Source of the DNA: JANXMY01 sp965246745 | Lineage (GTDB): Bacteria > Armatimonadota > Armatimonadia > Armatimonadales > Capsulimonadaceae | Length of the DNA: 64,000 nucleotides | Direction of reading: 5' to 3' | Assembly: GCA_965246745.1 (NCBI GenBank) | Contig: OZ251980.1 | Coordinates: 62,001 to 126,000 of the forward strand | In this document: one piece after another, positions 25,465 through 33,500 of the stretch | How positions within the stretch are numbered: the stretch's first letter is position 1 | Layout of the letters: every line of letters starts with the position of its first letter | Translations under genes and position numbers: made by a program | Notes under the pieces: generated by a model | Seen by the model: the letters and a program-made list of their open reading frames with translations, nothing else | Database searches by the model: none | What the model was told of the DNA's origin: nothing

Positions 25465-25986
25465 ATGTCCCGATTCCCAACACTTGCCGCCCTGGCGCTG
25501 GCCCTGCTGCCGGCGGCGGCGCTGGCGCAGGACGCGCCCCCGCTGCCGGCGGGCACCCCCGCGCCGGCGTTTACCACCCAAACCGTCGCCGGCAAGCCGC
25601 TGTCCCTGCGCTCGCTGCGCGGCAAAGTGGTCCTGCTCGACTTTTGGGCGACCTGGTGCGGTCCCTGCCAGATGGCGACCCCGACCCTGCAATCCCTGCA
25701 CAAGCAGTTCGGCGGCCAGGGCCTGCGCGTGGTCGGCCTCAGCGTAGACGACCCGCGCTCGGTCCCGGTCGTCAAGCCGTTTATGAAGCATTTCGGCATC
25801 ACTTACCTTGTTTCGGCGTCGCCGCAGGCCAACGGCCGGGCGCAGTACGCGTACAATGTCCACGGTATCCCGTCGCAGTTTTTGATTGACAAAAAAGGCA
25901 TCGTCCGCTGGAGCCAAAGCGGGTACTCGGAAACCGAGGGGCAGGAATTGCCGCCGCTGATCAAAAAGCTGCTGGCCGAGAAATAA
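25465..25986 (+). CDS. Exported TlpA/ResA-like thioredoxin
   Basis: A 173-residue thioredoxin-fold protein with a signal peptide (hydrophobic residues 5-20, cleavage after ALAQ) and the active site WATWCGPCQ near residue 65. The AhpC/TSA-type core includes GKPLSLRSLRGKVVLLDFW, VVGLSVDD and the cis-Pro loop HGIPSQFLIDKKG. It would act outside the cytoplasmic membrane as a thiol reductant, for instance in cytochrome c maturation, which fits the c-type haems of the oxidase encoded at 55868. GAGGAG precedes the ATG. Confidence 0.9.
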   Translation: MSRFPTLAALALALLPAAALAQDAPPLPAGTPAPAFTTQTVAGKPLSLRSLRGKVVLLDFWATWCGPCQMATPTLQSLHKQFGGQGLRVVGLSVDDPRSVPVVKPFMKHFGITYLVSASPQANGRAQYAYNVHGIPSQFLIDKKGIVRWSQSGYSETEGQELPPLIKKLLAEK

Positions 25987-26021
25987 GCGCGAACACACAG
26001 AAAATCAGGTCAAAGACGACA

Positions 26022-26492
26022 ATGGCAAAGATCATCATTCTCGGCTGCGGGCGGGTCGGCTCGACCCTCGCGAGGCAGATGGCCAGCGAAGGGCACAGCG
26101 TCACGGTGCTGGACCAGACCAGCGACTCGTTCCGGCGGCTCGGCTCGAAATTTAAAGGGCAGCGCCTGGTCGGCTCCGGGCTGGACCAGGATTTACTCAA
26201 GCGGGCGCAGTTCGCCGATGCCGACGTGTTCATTGCGGTCACGCAGGGCGACAACACCAACATCATGGCCGCGCAGATTGCGCGGGAAGTGTTTGCGATC
26301 CCGCGTGTCCTGGCCCGAATTTACGACCCGATCCGCGCACAGGCGTACCGCGAGATGGGGATTACCACGCTGTGCACGACCACGCTGGCGGCGGGCCTGC
26401 TGCACGATGCCGCGCTGGGGGCAAGCGCGGACGGACCGCTGCAAAAGGCGGCGCAGGGCTACGATGCCCTGTATTTGGAGCAGCGGGGATAA
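26022..26492 (+). CDS. TrkA-N (RCK) potassium transport regulator, short form
   Basis: A 156-residue NAD-binding protein beginning MAKIIILGCGRVGSTLARQM (Rossmann GxGxxG), with VTVLDQTSDSFRRL, VGSGLDQDLLKRA, ADVFIAVTQGDNTNIMAAQIAR and ARIYDPIRAQAYREMG. It ends before a TrkA-C domain and so matches one half of the Trk/Ktr gating ring. A second RCK gene starts 4 bases after its stop. No TrkH/KtrB channel gene is in the window. Confidence 0.88.
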   Translation: MAKIIILGCGRVGSTLARQMASEGHSVTVLDQTSDSFRRLGSKFKGQRLVGSGLDQDLLKRAQFADADVFIAVTQGDNTNIMAAQIAREVFAIPRVLARIYDPIRAQAYREMGITTLCTTTLAAGLLHDAALGASADGPLQKAAQGYDALYLEQRG

Positions 26493-26496
26493 GCGT

Positions 26497-27159
26497 ATGT
26501 ATGTGATTGTAGTCGGCGGCGGCAAAGTGGGTTATTACCTGACCAAGCAGCTTTTATCCGAAGGGCATGAAGTGCTGCTGCTGGAAAAAGACCGGCGGCG
26601 GCAGGCGATTCTGGCCGAGCAGATGGGCGAAGTGGTGGTGCAGGGCGACGGCTGCGAGGTGCGGATCATGTCCGAGGCCGGCTTCGGCCGGGCGGATGTG
26701 ATTGTGGCCGTGACCGGCGACGACGAAGACAATTTAGTCATCTGCCAGATGGCAAAGCGCAAGTTCCAGGCTCCGCGCACGGTCGCGCGGGTCAACGACC
26801 CGGATAATGTCGCGCTGTTCGAGAAGCTCGGGATTGACACGACGGTTTCCAGCACGCAGATTATCTTCAACTTACTTGACCAGCAGATTGAGACCGGCGA
26901 GATTATCCCGCTGGCCGCGCTGAAAAACGGCAACATTGAGATTGTCGCCATCACGGTCTCGGAGCGCTCGCCGGTGCTCGGCAAAAATGTCCGCGACCTG
27001 CCGCTGCCGGGCGACGCGCTGATTATCTCGGTGGTCCGCAATCAGCACGCGCTGCTGCCGCAGGGGGATGTTCGGTTCGAGAACGGCGACACGGCGATTG
27101 CGATGGTGGTGGCCGATGAGGAGCCGCAGCTCCGGCATATCTTTACCGAGGCTCATTGA
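26497..27159 (+). CDS. trkA: TrkA family potassium uptake protein (TrkA-N plus TrkA-C)
   Basis: A 220-residue protein: the Rossmann domain (MYVIVVGGGKVGYYLTKQLL, VVQGDGCEVRIM, VIVAVTGDDEDNLVICQMAK) covers residues 1-120 and a TrkA-C ligand domain (IEIVAITVSERSPVLGKNVRDLPLPGDALI) residues 135-220. It probably forms a hetero-oligomeric gating ring with the short RCK protein just upstream, controlling K+ uptake in response to nucleotides. Confidence 0.9.
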   Translation: MYVIVVGGGKVGYYLTKQLLSEGHEVLLLEKDRRRQAILAEQMGEVVVQGDGCEVRIMSEAGFGRADVIVAVTGDDEDNLVICQMAKRKFQAPRTVARVNDPDNVALFEKLGIDTTVSSTQIIFNLLDQQIETGEIIPLAALKNGNIEIVAITVSERSPVLGKNVRDLPLPGDALIISVVRNQHALLPQGDVRFENGDTAIAMVVADEEPQLRHIFTEAH

Positions 27160-27248
27160 ACGCCCGGCGCGTAGGAAAGCGCTGCGCTGCTGCGACCGCC
27201 CAAGTTAATGCGCCGGCGGCGCAGCTCCCCCGGCCCCTCTCGCCCGCG

Positions 27249-27773
27249 TCACGCGGTTTCTTCAGAATGTCCGCGCCCCAAAGAGAACTCCGGCGCTGAC
27301 GGCAGCTCCGCAAACGGCCGCAGCGCCGGCGTTTCCACCACCAGCGTCACCGGCCCGTCGTTGACGATGCACACGGTCATATCCGCGCCGAACTCCCCTG
27401 TCTGCACGGCGATGCCGCGCTGCCTGACGGCGGCGAGGAACGCCTCATACAGCGGCCGCGCCTGGGCGGGCGGAGCGGCAGCGGCGAACGAAGGACGGCG
27501 GCCCTTGCGGCTGTCGCCGAGCAGGGTAAACTGGGACACGACAAGCATTTCGCCGCCGCCGGGCAGCTCCGATACTCCGAGGTTCATTTTGCCGGCGGCG
27601 TCCTCAAATATCCGCAGGCCGGAAAGCTTTTCCGCCAGCCAGTCCGCCCCGGCGGGCCTGTCGGCGGCGGCGACGCCGAGCAGCACGGCTAACCCCGGCC
27701 CGATGCGGCGGGTTTCGCCGGTCGCTTTCAGGGTGACACTGGCTGATGTGACCCGCTGCACCACTGCTTTCAT
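27249..27773 (-). CDS. dtd: D-aminoacyl-tRNA deacylase
   Basis: A 174-residue enzyme that hydrolyses D-amino acids from tRNA. It starts MKAVVQRVTSASVTL, has the catalytic SQFTLLGDSRKGRRPSF and the C-terminal NDGPVTLVVETP (the NxGPVT motif), all diagnostic of Dtd. The C-terminus has about 20 extra residues beyond the family core. GGGGAG lies upstream, so it is leadered, unlike its divergent neighbour. It shares the TATAATA/TATTATA region near 27797 with that neighbour. Confidence 0.95.
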   Translation of the reverse strand: MKAVVQRVTSASVTLKATGETRRIGPGLAVLLGVAAADRPAGADWLAEKLSGLRIFEDAAGKMNLGVSELPGGGEMLVVSQFTLLGDSRKGRRPSFAAAAPPAQARPLYEAFLAAVRQRGIAVQTGEFGADMTVCIVNDGPVTLVVETPALRPFAELPSAPEFSLGRGHSEETA

Positions 27774-27796
27774 GCGCCGCTCTCCCCTTGTTTTGG

Positions 27797-27802
27797 TATA
27801 AT
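27797..27802 (+). promoter_or_regulatory. -10 box of leaderless SprT-like gene, usable on both strands
   Basis: TTTTGGTATAATAGCCCT: TATAAT ends 6 bases before the ATG at 27809. Read on the minus strand, the same bases give CTATTATACC, which could serve dtd. Confidence 0.55.
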
Positions 27803-27808
27803 AGCCCT

Positions 27809-28306
27809 ATGACGGCGACCCCGCAGGAACTCACAGAACGGCTTGCCGCCGAGTTCGACCAGATTAACACGGAACACTTCGGCGGACGCTTGGCCCGGCC
27901 TGAGATTGTGGTGTCAACGCGCAAAACATTCGGCGGGTATTATCAGCCGCAGCGGCACCGGATTGTGCTGAGCTGGCAGGCATACCGCGAGCACGGGTGG
28001 GCTGAGACAAACAATACGTTCCGGCACGAGATCGCCCATATTCTGCACCCGAACCACAGCCGGGCCTTCTGGCAGGTCGCCGACGCCCTCGGCGCGACCC
28101 AGCGGTATGCCCGCCCGCCGCTTGCGGTCCGCCCGCCGCGCTTTGTGTATGCCTGTCCTGCCTGCGGCAAAACTTTGGAGCGCCGCCGCCGGCTCCGGGC
28201 GTCGTCGTGCGCGTCGTGCGACCGGACCTACAACCCGAGATTCGCGCTGACACTGATTGCCGACCGGGGCAAAAGCGGTTCACAGCGCAGCGCGGGTATG
28301 GTATGA
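27809..28306 (+). CDS. SprT-like zinc metalloprotease domain protein
   Basis: A 165-residue protein with HEIAH at residues 73-77 and HPNH following, the zinc site of the SprT/Spartan family, and a C-terminal zinc ribbon (CPACGKTLERRRRLRASSC, then CDRTYNPRF). SprT-type proteases digest DNA-protein crosslinks in eukaryotes; bacterial forms are less studied. The ATG at 27809 lies 6 bases after TATAAT, without a ribosome site. Divergent from dtd. Confidence 0.85.
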   Translation: MTATPQELTERLAAEFDQINTEHFGGRLARPEIVVSTRKTFGGYYQPQRHRIVLSWQAYREHGWAETNNTFRHEIAHILHPNHSRAFWQVADALGATQRYARPPLAVRPPRFVYACPACGKTLERRRRLRASSCASCDRTYNPRFALTLIADRGKSGSQRSAGMV

Positions 28307-28339
28307 TAAAACTCAGTTCAATTCTGTGAGGTAACCTGC

Positions 28340-28987
28340 ATGCAGACTTTCCCCCTTCGCGCCGCGCTTCTCGCCGCCGCCGTTCTTCTGGCCGGTTGCC
28401 ACGACGAGACGCCGCCCCCGCCGACCGTCGTGACCGCGCCGGGACCGTCCACAACAACAGTTGTGCCGTCCGGGACCGCCCCGGCGGTCAGCCCGGTCCC
28501 GGTGCCGCCGGGTCCCGATACCAAGATCAACACCAACGCCGGACCGGGCGGCTCGACCGGAACCGACGCGGCGCTGGCGGATAAGATAAACACGGCGATT
28601 GTTCACAACAAGCAGATGACCGGCTCGCGCGTGGAAGTTGTCGCCACCGGCGGGGTCGTGACCCTAAACGGCACCGTACAGAACGGGCAGCAGAAAGCGC
28701 TGGCCCAAGCGGCCGCGCAGAATGTTCCCGGCGTCGGCAGCATCAAAAACAAGCTGATGATTGTGACCACCGGCGGGCCGAAGCCGAAACCGACCGTCGT
28801 GACCAAAACGAAAACAGTGGTCATCCAGGCCCCGGCACGACCGGCCAGCGGCACAGAAACGGAGCCGGCAGGGCGAGCGAGCGGCGCAGAGCCGGTGCCC
28901 GACACCTCGTCGCCTTCCGCGCCGCCGGCGGATTCGCCGAGCGCTCCCGCGTCCGACAGCACAGGCGGCGGCGCGACGGGGCAGTAA
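28340..28987 (+). CDS. BON-domain lipoprotein
   Basis: A 215-residue protein with a lipobox (LLAAAVLLAGC, Cys near residue 21). A Thr/Pro-rich linker (22-75) leads into a BON domain (about 80-145): DKINTAIVHNKQMTGSRVEV, VVTLNGTVQNGQQKALAQAA and GVGSIKNKLMI. The C-terminal 65 residues are low-complexity Pro/Thr/Ser/Ala. BON lipoproteins such as OsmY and DolP act in the envelope, often under osmotic stress. A GTGAGGT ribosome site precedes it, and TATGAT near 28303 may be its -10 box. Convergent with the sugar kinase gene. Confidence 0.8.
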   Translation: MQTFPLRAALLAAAVLLAGCHDETPPPPTVVTAPGPSTTTVVPSGTAPAVSPVPVPPGPDTKINTNAGPGGSTGTDAALADKINTAIVHNKQMTGSRVEVVATGGVVTLNGTVQNGQQKALAQAAAQNVPGVGSIKNKLMIVTTGGPKPKPTVVTKTKTVVIQAPARPASGTETEPAGRASGAEPVPDTSSPSAPPADSPSAPASDSTGGGATGQ

Positions 28988-28992
28988 CAAAC

Positions 28993-29970
28993 CTAGCGGC
29001 GGGCGTTGAAGATAACTTTGGTGCCGTCACGCTCCAGCGCGAACGGCAGTTCTTTCATCTCGGAAAGCACATCGCGCACCGCGGACTGGCGGTCGGGGGG
29101 GCAAAACAAGAGCAGAAAGCCGCCCCCGCCCGCGCCGGCGATCTTGCCCCCGGTCGCCCCGGCGTCCAAAGCGCTTTCGTAAAGCGCGTCAATCTCGGCG
29201 CTGGAAATGCGGCCCGCCATCTGCTTTTTCCATTCCCACCCGGCCTGCATCAGCCGCCCGACTTTGTTCAAGTTGTTGTCGAGCAGTGCGGCTTCGACTT
29301 CAGGCACCTGCGCTTTGATCCGGTCCAAAAACTCCCGCTTGTCTTCGATATTGGCCTGCTGCTCGCTGAGGATCGTGTCGGCGCGGCGGGTGATCCCGGT
29401 GTAAAACAGCATCAGCGACTCGCCGAACCGCCGCCGCTTGTCTTCCGGCAGGTCTACCGAAAGCGCATCCACGGCATGATCGGCGCGAAACTCGAACCGG
29501 CGCAGGCCGCCATACGCGGCGATGTACTGGTCCTGCTTGCCGATAGGCTTGCCGAGCGTCTCAATCTCGATTTGGCACGCCTGCCGGGCCAGGGTTTCGG
29601 CAGTCACCAAGCGGCCTTGATACGCGTGCATCGCATGGAGCAGGCCGACCGTGACCGTGCTGGACGACCCGAGGCCGCTGCCGGCCGACGGAATATCGGC
29701 CATGGTCGCGATCTCGACCCCGCCGGTGATGCCGGTCAGCAACATGCACTCGCGGACCAGCTCGTGCTCAATCTGCGCGACGCTGTCCACCATCTCGGTG
29801 CGGGTGTAGCCGACCCGGATTTTATCGTCGAAGCGCTCTTTGATGACAACATAAATGTACTTGTCAATCGCCGACGACAGCACCGCGCCGCCGCTGTGCG
29901 CGTAGTAGCCCGCAAAGTCCGTGCCGCCGCCGGCAAACGAAACTCGCAGGGGCGTCTGCGTGATAATCAT
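28993..29970 (-). CDS. GHMP sugar kinase, heptose-7-phosphate kinase-like
   Basis: A 325-residue GHMP kinase. It starts MIITQTPLRVSFAGGGTDFA, has the ATP loop PSAGSGLGSSSTVTVGLLHA, EIETLGKPIGKQDQYIAAYGG and the C-terminal AGATGGKIAGAGGGGFLLLF. This is the HddA/GmhB-type subgroup (D-glycero-alpha-D-manno-heptose-7-phosphate kinase). The ATG at 29970 is preferred to the longer frame to 30159, which lies inside the upstream gene. It overlaps the nucleotidyltransferase stop by 4 bases. Together the two could make nucleotide-activated heptose for surface glycans; the sugar is inferred. Confidence 0.88.
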   Translation of the reverse strand: MIITQTPLRVSFAGGGTDFAGYYAHSGGAVLSSAIDKYIYVVIKERFDDKIRVGYTRTEMVDSVAQIEHELVRECMLLTGITGGVEIATMADIPSAGSGLGSSSTVTVGLLHAMHAYQGRLVTAETLARQACQIEIETLGKPIGKQDQYIAAYGGLRRFEFRADHAVDALSVDLPEDKRRRFGESLMLFYTGITRRADTILSEQQANIEDKREFLDRIKAQVPEVEAALLDNNLNKVGRLMQAGWEWKKQMAGRISSAEIDALYESALDAGATGGKIAGAGGGGFLLLFCPPDRQSAVRDVLSEMKELPFALERDGTKVIFNARR

Positions 29971-30893
29971 AAAGGTCCCCACAAAAAGCCGTCGCCGGCA
30001 ACGCTGTCCCGGACAACCGCCCCCGGCGCAATGCACGCGCCGGGAAGCGCGACGCTGTTGGTGAGCGCGGCCCCGTCGCCGACCACGGCCCCGGCTTCCA
30101 CAACATTTTGCCCGGCGAACGACACGCCGAGGCCGATCTGAGCGTTCGGCGAAACCCACAGCGCAGGGTTGTCGAAGCGGACCCCGGTGCGGCCTGCAAG
30201 GCAGTCAAAGACGGCCTGACGATAAGCGGCCGGCGTTCCCGTGTCCGACAGGTAGCCGCCGAGCGGGGTCCCGTACAGCGCCGCGCCCTCCGCCAGCAAC
30301 GCCGGGAAGATGTCGCGCCCGAAGTCCGAAGGCGCGTCGGCGGGAATGCGGCCGAGCACGGCCGGGTCGAGTACATACACCCCGGCATTGGCAAGCGGGC
30401 TGAAGACTTGGTCAGCCGGCGGCTTTTCGGCAAAGCGCGTGATGCGGTTCTCGAAGTCCAAGCCGACAATCCCTGCCGCCGACGGGTTGGGGTGCGTGAA
30501 CAGCGCCACCGTGCCGACGCCGCTGTGGGCATTGTGGAACGCCGCCAAGCGCCGCAGGTCGGCATGCAGCAGATTGTCGCCGTAGATGACGAAAAACGGT
30601 GCATCGCCGAACACACGCTCGGCGGCTTTAGCCCCGCCCGCCGTGCCCCTCAGCGTTTCTTCAAAGAAGTAATGCAGCGTAACACCGGCAAACTCCGCGC
30701 CGAAGCGCTCGGGAATGCTTTGCGGGCGGTGGAATAAATTGATCGCCGCTTCGGTGACGCCTTCGCCGGACAGCCAAAGCAGAGTGCGCTCCAGCAGCGG
30801 CACGCCGGCAACCGGCACCATCGGCTTCGGCAGCGCCGCCGTCAGGGGCCGCAGGCGGGTTCCTTCCCCGGCGGCCAGAATCATCGCTTTCAT
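29967..30893 (-). CDS. Sugar-1-phosphate nucleotidyltransferase
   Basis: A 308-residue protein starting MKAMILAAGEGTRLRPLT (nucleotide-binding GxGTRLRPLT), then PKPMVPVAGVPLLE, FFVIYGDNLLHAD, TPAAYRQ and a left-handed beta-helix C-terminus (VSPNAQIGLGVSFAGQNVV, GAVVGDGAALTNSVALPG). This matches GDP-mannose pyrophosphorylase-like and HddC-like enzymes. It precedes the GHMP kinase with an ATGA overlap. Its promoter is TATAAT at 30904-30899 with TTGCTT 18 bases upstream, so the start codon lies 5 bases after the -10 box. Confidence 0.88.
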   Translation of the reverse strand: MKAMILAAGEGTRLRPLTAALPKPMVPVAGVPLLERTLLWLSGEGVTEAAINLFHRPQSIPERFGAEFAGVTLHYFFEETLRGTAGGAKAAERVFGDAPFFVIYGDNLLHADLRRLAAFHNAHSGVGTVALFTHPNPSAAGIVGLDFENRITRFAEKPPADQVFSPLANAGVYVLDPAVLGRIPADAPSDFGRDIFPALLAEGAALYGTPLGGYLSDTGTPAAYRQAVFDCLAGRTGVRFDNPALWVSPNAQIGLGVSFAGQNVVEAGAVVGDGAALTNSVALPGACIAPGAVVRDSVAGDGFLWGPL

Positions 30894-30898
30894 GGCCT

Positions 30899-30941
30899 AT
30901 TATAGCCTCCATTTGACAACCAAAGCAAACCCGGCCATAAT
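30899..30941. promoter_or_regulatory. Overlapping divergent leaderless promoters
   Basis: Plus strand: TTGACA at 30913-30918, 17-base spacer, CATAAT at 30936-30941, then 5 bases and the ridA ATG. Minus strand: TATAAT at 30904-30899 with TTGCTT 18 bases upstream, then 5 bases and the nucleotidyltransferase ATG. Both genes share 53 bases between start codons, and neither has room for a ribosome site. Confidence 0.75.
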
Positions 30942-30946
30942 GCGGC

Positions 30947-31348
30947 ATGGAAACAAATTTGGAAAAAAAAGCCATCCACACTGAAAGCGGCCCGCTCCAG
31001 GGTGCGCCGTACACTCCGGCCGTCCGGGTCGGGCCGTTTATTTACATTTCCGGCCAGCTTCCGCTGGACCCGGCCACCAGCCGGATTGTCGAAGGGGACT
31101 TTGAGACCCAGGTGCGCCAATGCCTGCGGAACCTGGCGTCGGTGCTGAAACAAGAAAACTTGGGGCTGGACAGCATCGTGAAAACCACGGTTTTTCTCAA
31201 AGACCTGAACAACTTCGCCGCGCTGAACACCGTTTACGGGCCGTATTTCACCGGGGTCAAGCCTGCCCGCTCGACGGTCGAGGTCGCCCGGCTGCCGCTG
31301 GATGTCCTGGTCGAGATTGAAGCGATTGCGGTCGCGCCCGGCGCGTGA
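30947..31348 (+). CDS. ridA: RidA family enamine/imine deaminase
   Basis: A 133-residue protein of the RidA/YjgF/UK114 family, which hydrolyses reactive enamines from PLP enzymes. It has YTPAVRVGPFIYISGQLPLD, the NL(A)SVLKQ helix, DLNNFAALNTVYGPYF and the C-terminal PARSTVEVARLPLDVLVEIEAIA, with the substrate-binding Arg and Glu. The ATG lies 5 bases after a good TTGACA/CATAAT promoter, so it is probably leaderless. It ends before a bidirectional terminator. Confidence 0.95.
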   Translation: METNLEKKAIHTESGPLQGAPYTPAVRVGPFIYISGQLPLDPATSRIVEGDFETQVRQCLRNLASVLKQENLGLDSIVKTTVFLKDLNNFAALNTVYGPYFTGVKPARSTVEVARLPLDVLVEIEAIAVAPGA

Positions 31349-31358
31349 CAGCGCCCGC

Positions 31359-31394
31359 AAAAAAGCCTCCGGGACCGATCCCGGAGGCTTTTTT
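31359..31394. terminator. Bidirectional terminator
   Basis: A-run, GCCTCCGGGA / TCCCGGAGGC stem, 4-base loop, T-run. It separates ridA (plus) from the KGG-repeat gene (minus), convergent on both sides. Confidence 0.93.
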
Positions 31395-31402
31395 GCGCGT
31401 GT

Positions 31403-31783
31403 CTACTCGGTGATGATTTTCTTGGAAGGCCGGCCCCGCCGACGCGGGGCGTCCGGGGTCGCCGGGGTTTCGGTCGCCGGGTTCGCCGAGCGCTGGGCGG
31501 CGGCCCGCTGGCCGCGCATCTCGCCGCCGCGCCGGCCGATCTCGGCGTAAAACTCGGTGCCGCGCTCGCGCTTGACGGTTTCGCCGCCTTTGCGGCCGAT
31601 GCTTTGGTAGAACGACGCGCCGTAGCGGTTTTTGACCGTTTCGCCGCCTTTGCGTCCGGCTTCGCGGGCGAGGTCGGGGTTTGCGGCGAAGCCACCTTCT
31701 TTGTCGTGGTCGTGCGAGCCGCGATGGGCTTCGGCGATTTTGCGTGCTCCTTCAGAGCCTGCGGTGGGTCCTGGTTTTGCCAT
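31403..31783 (-). CDS. KGG-repeat stress protein with AT-hook
   Basis: A 126-residue, very polar protein. Three KGG/RGG repeats (residues 44-92) are visible: AREAGRKGGETVKNRYG, YQSIGRKGGETVKRERG and YAEIGRRGGEMRG. Such repeats occur in GsiB of Bacillus and in LEA group 1 (Em) proteins, which protect against desiccation and heat. The C-terminal RRRGRPSKK is an AT-hook-like DNA-binding motif, an unusual combination. An AGAGGAAAA ribosome site precedes the ATG. It heads a minus-strand group with the LEA-like and DUF948 genes. Confidence 0.8.
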   Translation of the reverse strand: MAKPGPTAGSEGARKIAEAHRGSHDHDKEGGFAANPDLAREAGRKGGETVKNRYGASFYQSIGRKGGETVKRERGTEFYAEIGRRGGEMRGQRAAAQRSANPATETPATPDAPRRRGRPSKKIITE

Positions 31784-31832
31784 GATTTTCCTCTGGTACT
31801 GCTTTCTTTAGGAATTATCGGTTGTCCGTGAA

Positions 31833-32357
31833 CTACGCGCTGGTATGATGCTCGACCGGCTGCTCCGCCTGGGCGGTGAGCTGGTCTTTTGTTTCCTGAG
31901 CCGCCTGCTTGCCGGCATCAACGGCTTCGGAAATTCGGGATTTTTGATCTTCGGCCACCGCTTTGGTTTTGCTGACCAAATCCTGGGCGCTGTCTTTGAC
32001 CGAGGCGACGGTGTCGGTGGCTTTTGCAGTCAGATCGGCGGCTTTCGACTTCACGGTGTCGGTGACTTCGCCGGCCTTCGCTTTGGCGCTGTCCACCGTG
32101 CCGACTGCCGTGTCTGAAATCTCGGCGGCTTTTGTTTTGGCGGCATCTGCGGCATCGCCGACTTTGCTTTTGGCAAGGTCAGTGTATTCGTCGGTCTTGC
32201 TTTTGATTAAGTCCCGCGTTTCGTCGCCGCCCTGCGGGGCATACAAAAACGCCAGCAGTGCGCCGAGCGCCCCGCCGAGGATCAATCCGGTGAAGAACCC
32301 GCCGCCGTTTCCGCCTGTCTTCGCAGCCTCGTCTGCCGCCCTTTTATCATCCGCCAT
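31833..32357 (-). CDS. YtxH-type LEA-like membrane-anchored protein
   Basis: A 174-residue protein with a YtxH-like N-terminus: a charged start, one TM helix (GGFFTGLILGGALGALLAFL, about 23-42), then APQGGDETRDLI. The rest is a long amphipathic helix of 11-residue repeats rich in Ala/Lys/Asp/Thr (AKSKVGDAADAAKTKAAEI, TVDSAKAKAGEVTDTVKSKA, ATDTVASVKDSAQDL), like group 3 LEA proteins. Such proteins stabilise membranes during drying. AAGGAGAATG is the ribosome site. The DUF948 gene ends 20 bases upstream, so they are probably one operon. Confidence 0.8.
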   Translation of the reverse strand: MADDKRAADEAAKTGGNGGGFFTGLILGGALGALLAFLYAPQGGDETRDLIKSKTDEYTDLAKSKVGDAADAAKTKAAEISDTAVGTVDSAKAKAGEVTDTVKSKAADLTAKATDTVASVKDSAQDLVSKTKAVAEDQKSRISEAVDAGKQAAQETKDQLTAQAEQPVEHHTSA

Positions 32358-32377
32358 GTCTGCTCATTCTCCTTCGG

Positions 32378-32812
32378 TTATTCGGTCTTTTCGTACTTCT
32401 TGGCGTGCTCATGCCCTTTTGCGCCGTTTCCCGCACCCGGCCGGGCATACACGGCAAAGCCTTTGGTGACTCCGTTGATGAGGCTGCTGACGTTGATCAG
32501 GGGGCTGATGACTGCACTCTGCACAACCTCTGCCGTCTTTTCAACCCGGCCAGAAACATCATCAGTCAGCGCTTCGCCCTTGACCAGCACTTGATCGGCC
32601 TTTTGCCCGATGTTGACCGTGACCCGCTGCACGGTTTCCACCGCGTCGGTCGCTTTCACAATCAGCGGGTCCATTTTGTCGGTTGCCGTGGTTAAAAGCG
32701 ACACCAGCTTATTCAGCGCAAACGCAATCGCGCCGAACAGCGCCACGGTAATCAGTGAAAACAGGCCGCCGAAGATCAAAAGTGCAATCTCGGCCCAAGT
32801 TTCTAGGTGCAT
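32378..32812 (-). CDS. DUF948-like membrane protein
   Basis: A 144-residue protein with one N-terminal TM helix (ALLIFGGLFSLITVALFGAIAF) and a long amphipathic helix (TTATDKMDPLIVKATDAVETV, TVNIGQKADQVLVKGEALTDD), then VISPLINVSSLINGVTKGF, the pattern of DUF948 proteins that accompany YtxH proteins. It is the first gene of the group with the LEA-like protein. GGAGAAA precedes the ATG. A structural role at the membrane is inferred. Confidence 0.7.
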   Translation of the reverse strand: MHLETWAEIALLIFGGLFSLITVALFGAIAFALNKLVSLLTTATDKMDPLIVKATDAVETVQRVTVNIGQKADQVLVKGEALTDDVSGRVEKTAEVVQSAVISPLINVSSLINGVTKGFAVYARPGAGNGAKGHEHAKKYEKTE

Positions 32813-32869
32813 AAATCAATTTCTCCGCCCAAATCTAGCTTGCTTGCATATACCCCAAGCGCCTTCCCG

Positions 32870-33493
32870 CTAAACGACTACAGCAAAATCGCCTGCCGTC
32901 AGCCGCTCTTCCAGCGCCGCCAGCGCCCGTGCCCGGTGGCTAATCGCATCTTTCTCCTCGGCAGTGAGCGCAGCCACGGTGCGCCCGTAATCCGGCACCC
33001 AGAATACGGGGTCGTAGCCGAAGCCGCCCGCGCCGGCCGGTCCGGCCGCAATCCGCCCTTCGCAGCGGCCTTCCGCTTCCACGCTTGCCCCGTCCGGCCC
33101 GGCCAGCGACACGACGCAGACATACCGCGCCGTGCGCCCCTCATCCGGCACCCCATCCAGTCGGGTCAGCAGCCGCGCGTTTCGGTCGGCATCCGTCGCG
33201 CCGCCCCCGGCCCACCGGGCCGAATGCAGCCCCGGCTCGCCGCCGAGCGCGTCCACGCACAGCCCTGAGTCGTCCGCCAGCGCCGGCAGCCCGGTCGCTG
33301 ACGCCAGCGCGACCGCTTTCAATCGCGCATTTTCCGCAAACGTCGCTCCTGTTTCCGCGACTTCAGGCAGCGGAGTCGGCCAGTCCCCCAGCGTCACTAA
33401 TTCTACGCCGCGCCAGCGCTCCCACTGCTCGAGCAGGCGCTTAAACTCCGCGACTTTGCCCGGATTGGTCGTCGCCAGCATGAGTTTTTGCAT
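32870..33493 (-). CDS. rdgB: XTP/dITP pyrophosphatase (RdgB/HAM1)
   Basis: A 207-residue enzyme that removes non-canonical purine nucleoside triphosphates. It has MLATTNPGKVAEFKRLL, TGATFAENARLKAVA, LPALADDSGLCVDALGG, PGLHSARWAG and a C-terminal GGFGYDPVFWVPDYGRTVAAL and AISHRARAL. The start MQKLMLATTNPGK at 33493 matches the family; an ATG at 33514 is also possible and would overlap the upstream gene's stop. It closes the murI-gerM-rph-rdgB block known from Bacillus. Confidence 0.94.
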   Translation of the reverse strand: MQKLMLATTNPGKVAEFKRLLEQWERWRGVELVTLGDWPTPLPEVAETGATFAENARLKAVALASATGLPALADDSGLCVDALGGEPGLHSARWAGGGATDADRNARLLTRLDGVPDEGRTARYVCVVSLAGPDGASVEAEGRCEGRIAAGPAGAGGFGYDPVFWVPDYGRTVAALTAEEKDAISHRARALAALEERLTAGDFAVVV

Positions 33494-33500
33494 TTTCACG

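Noticed and set aside
31437..31640. Possible CRISPR-like repeats
   Set aside because: The repeated units encode the KGG motifs of a protein; spacing and length do not fit a CRISPR array. None was found elsewhere.
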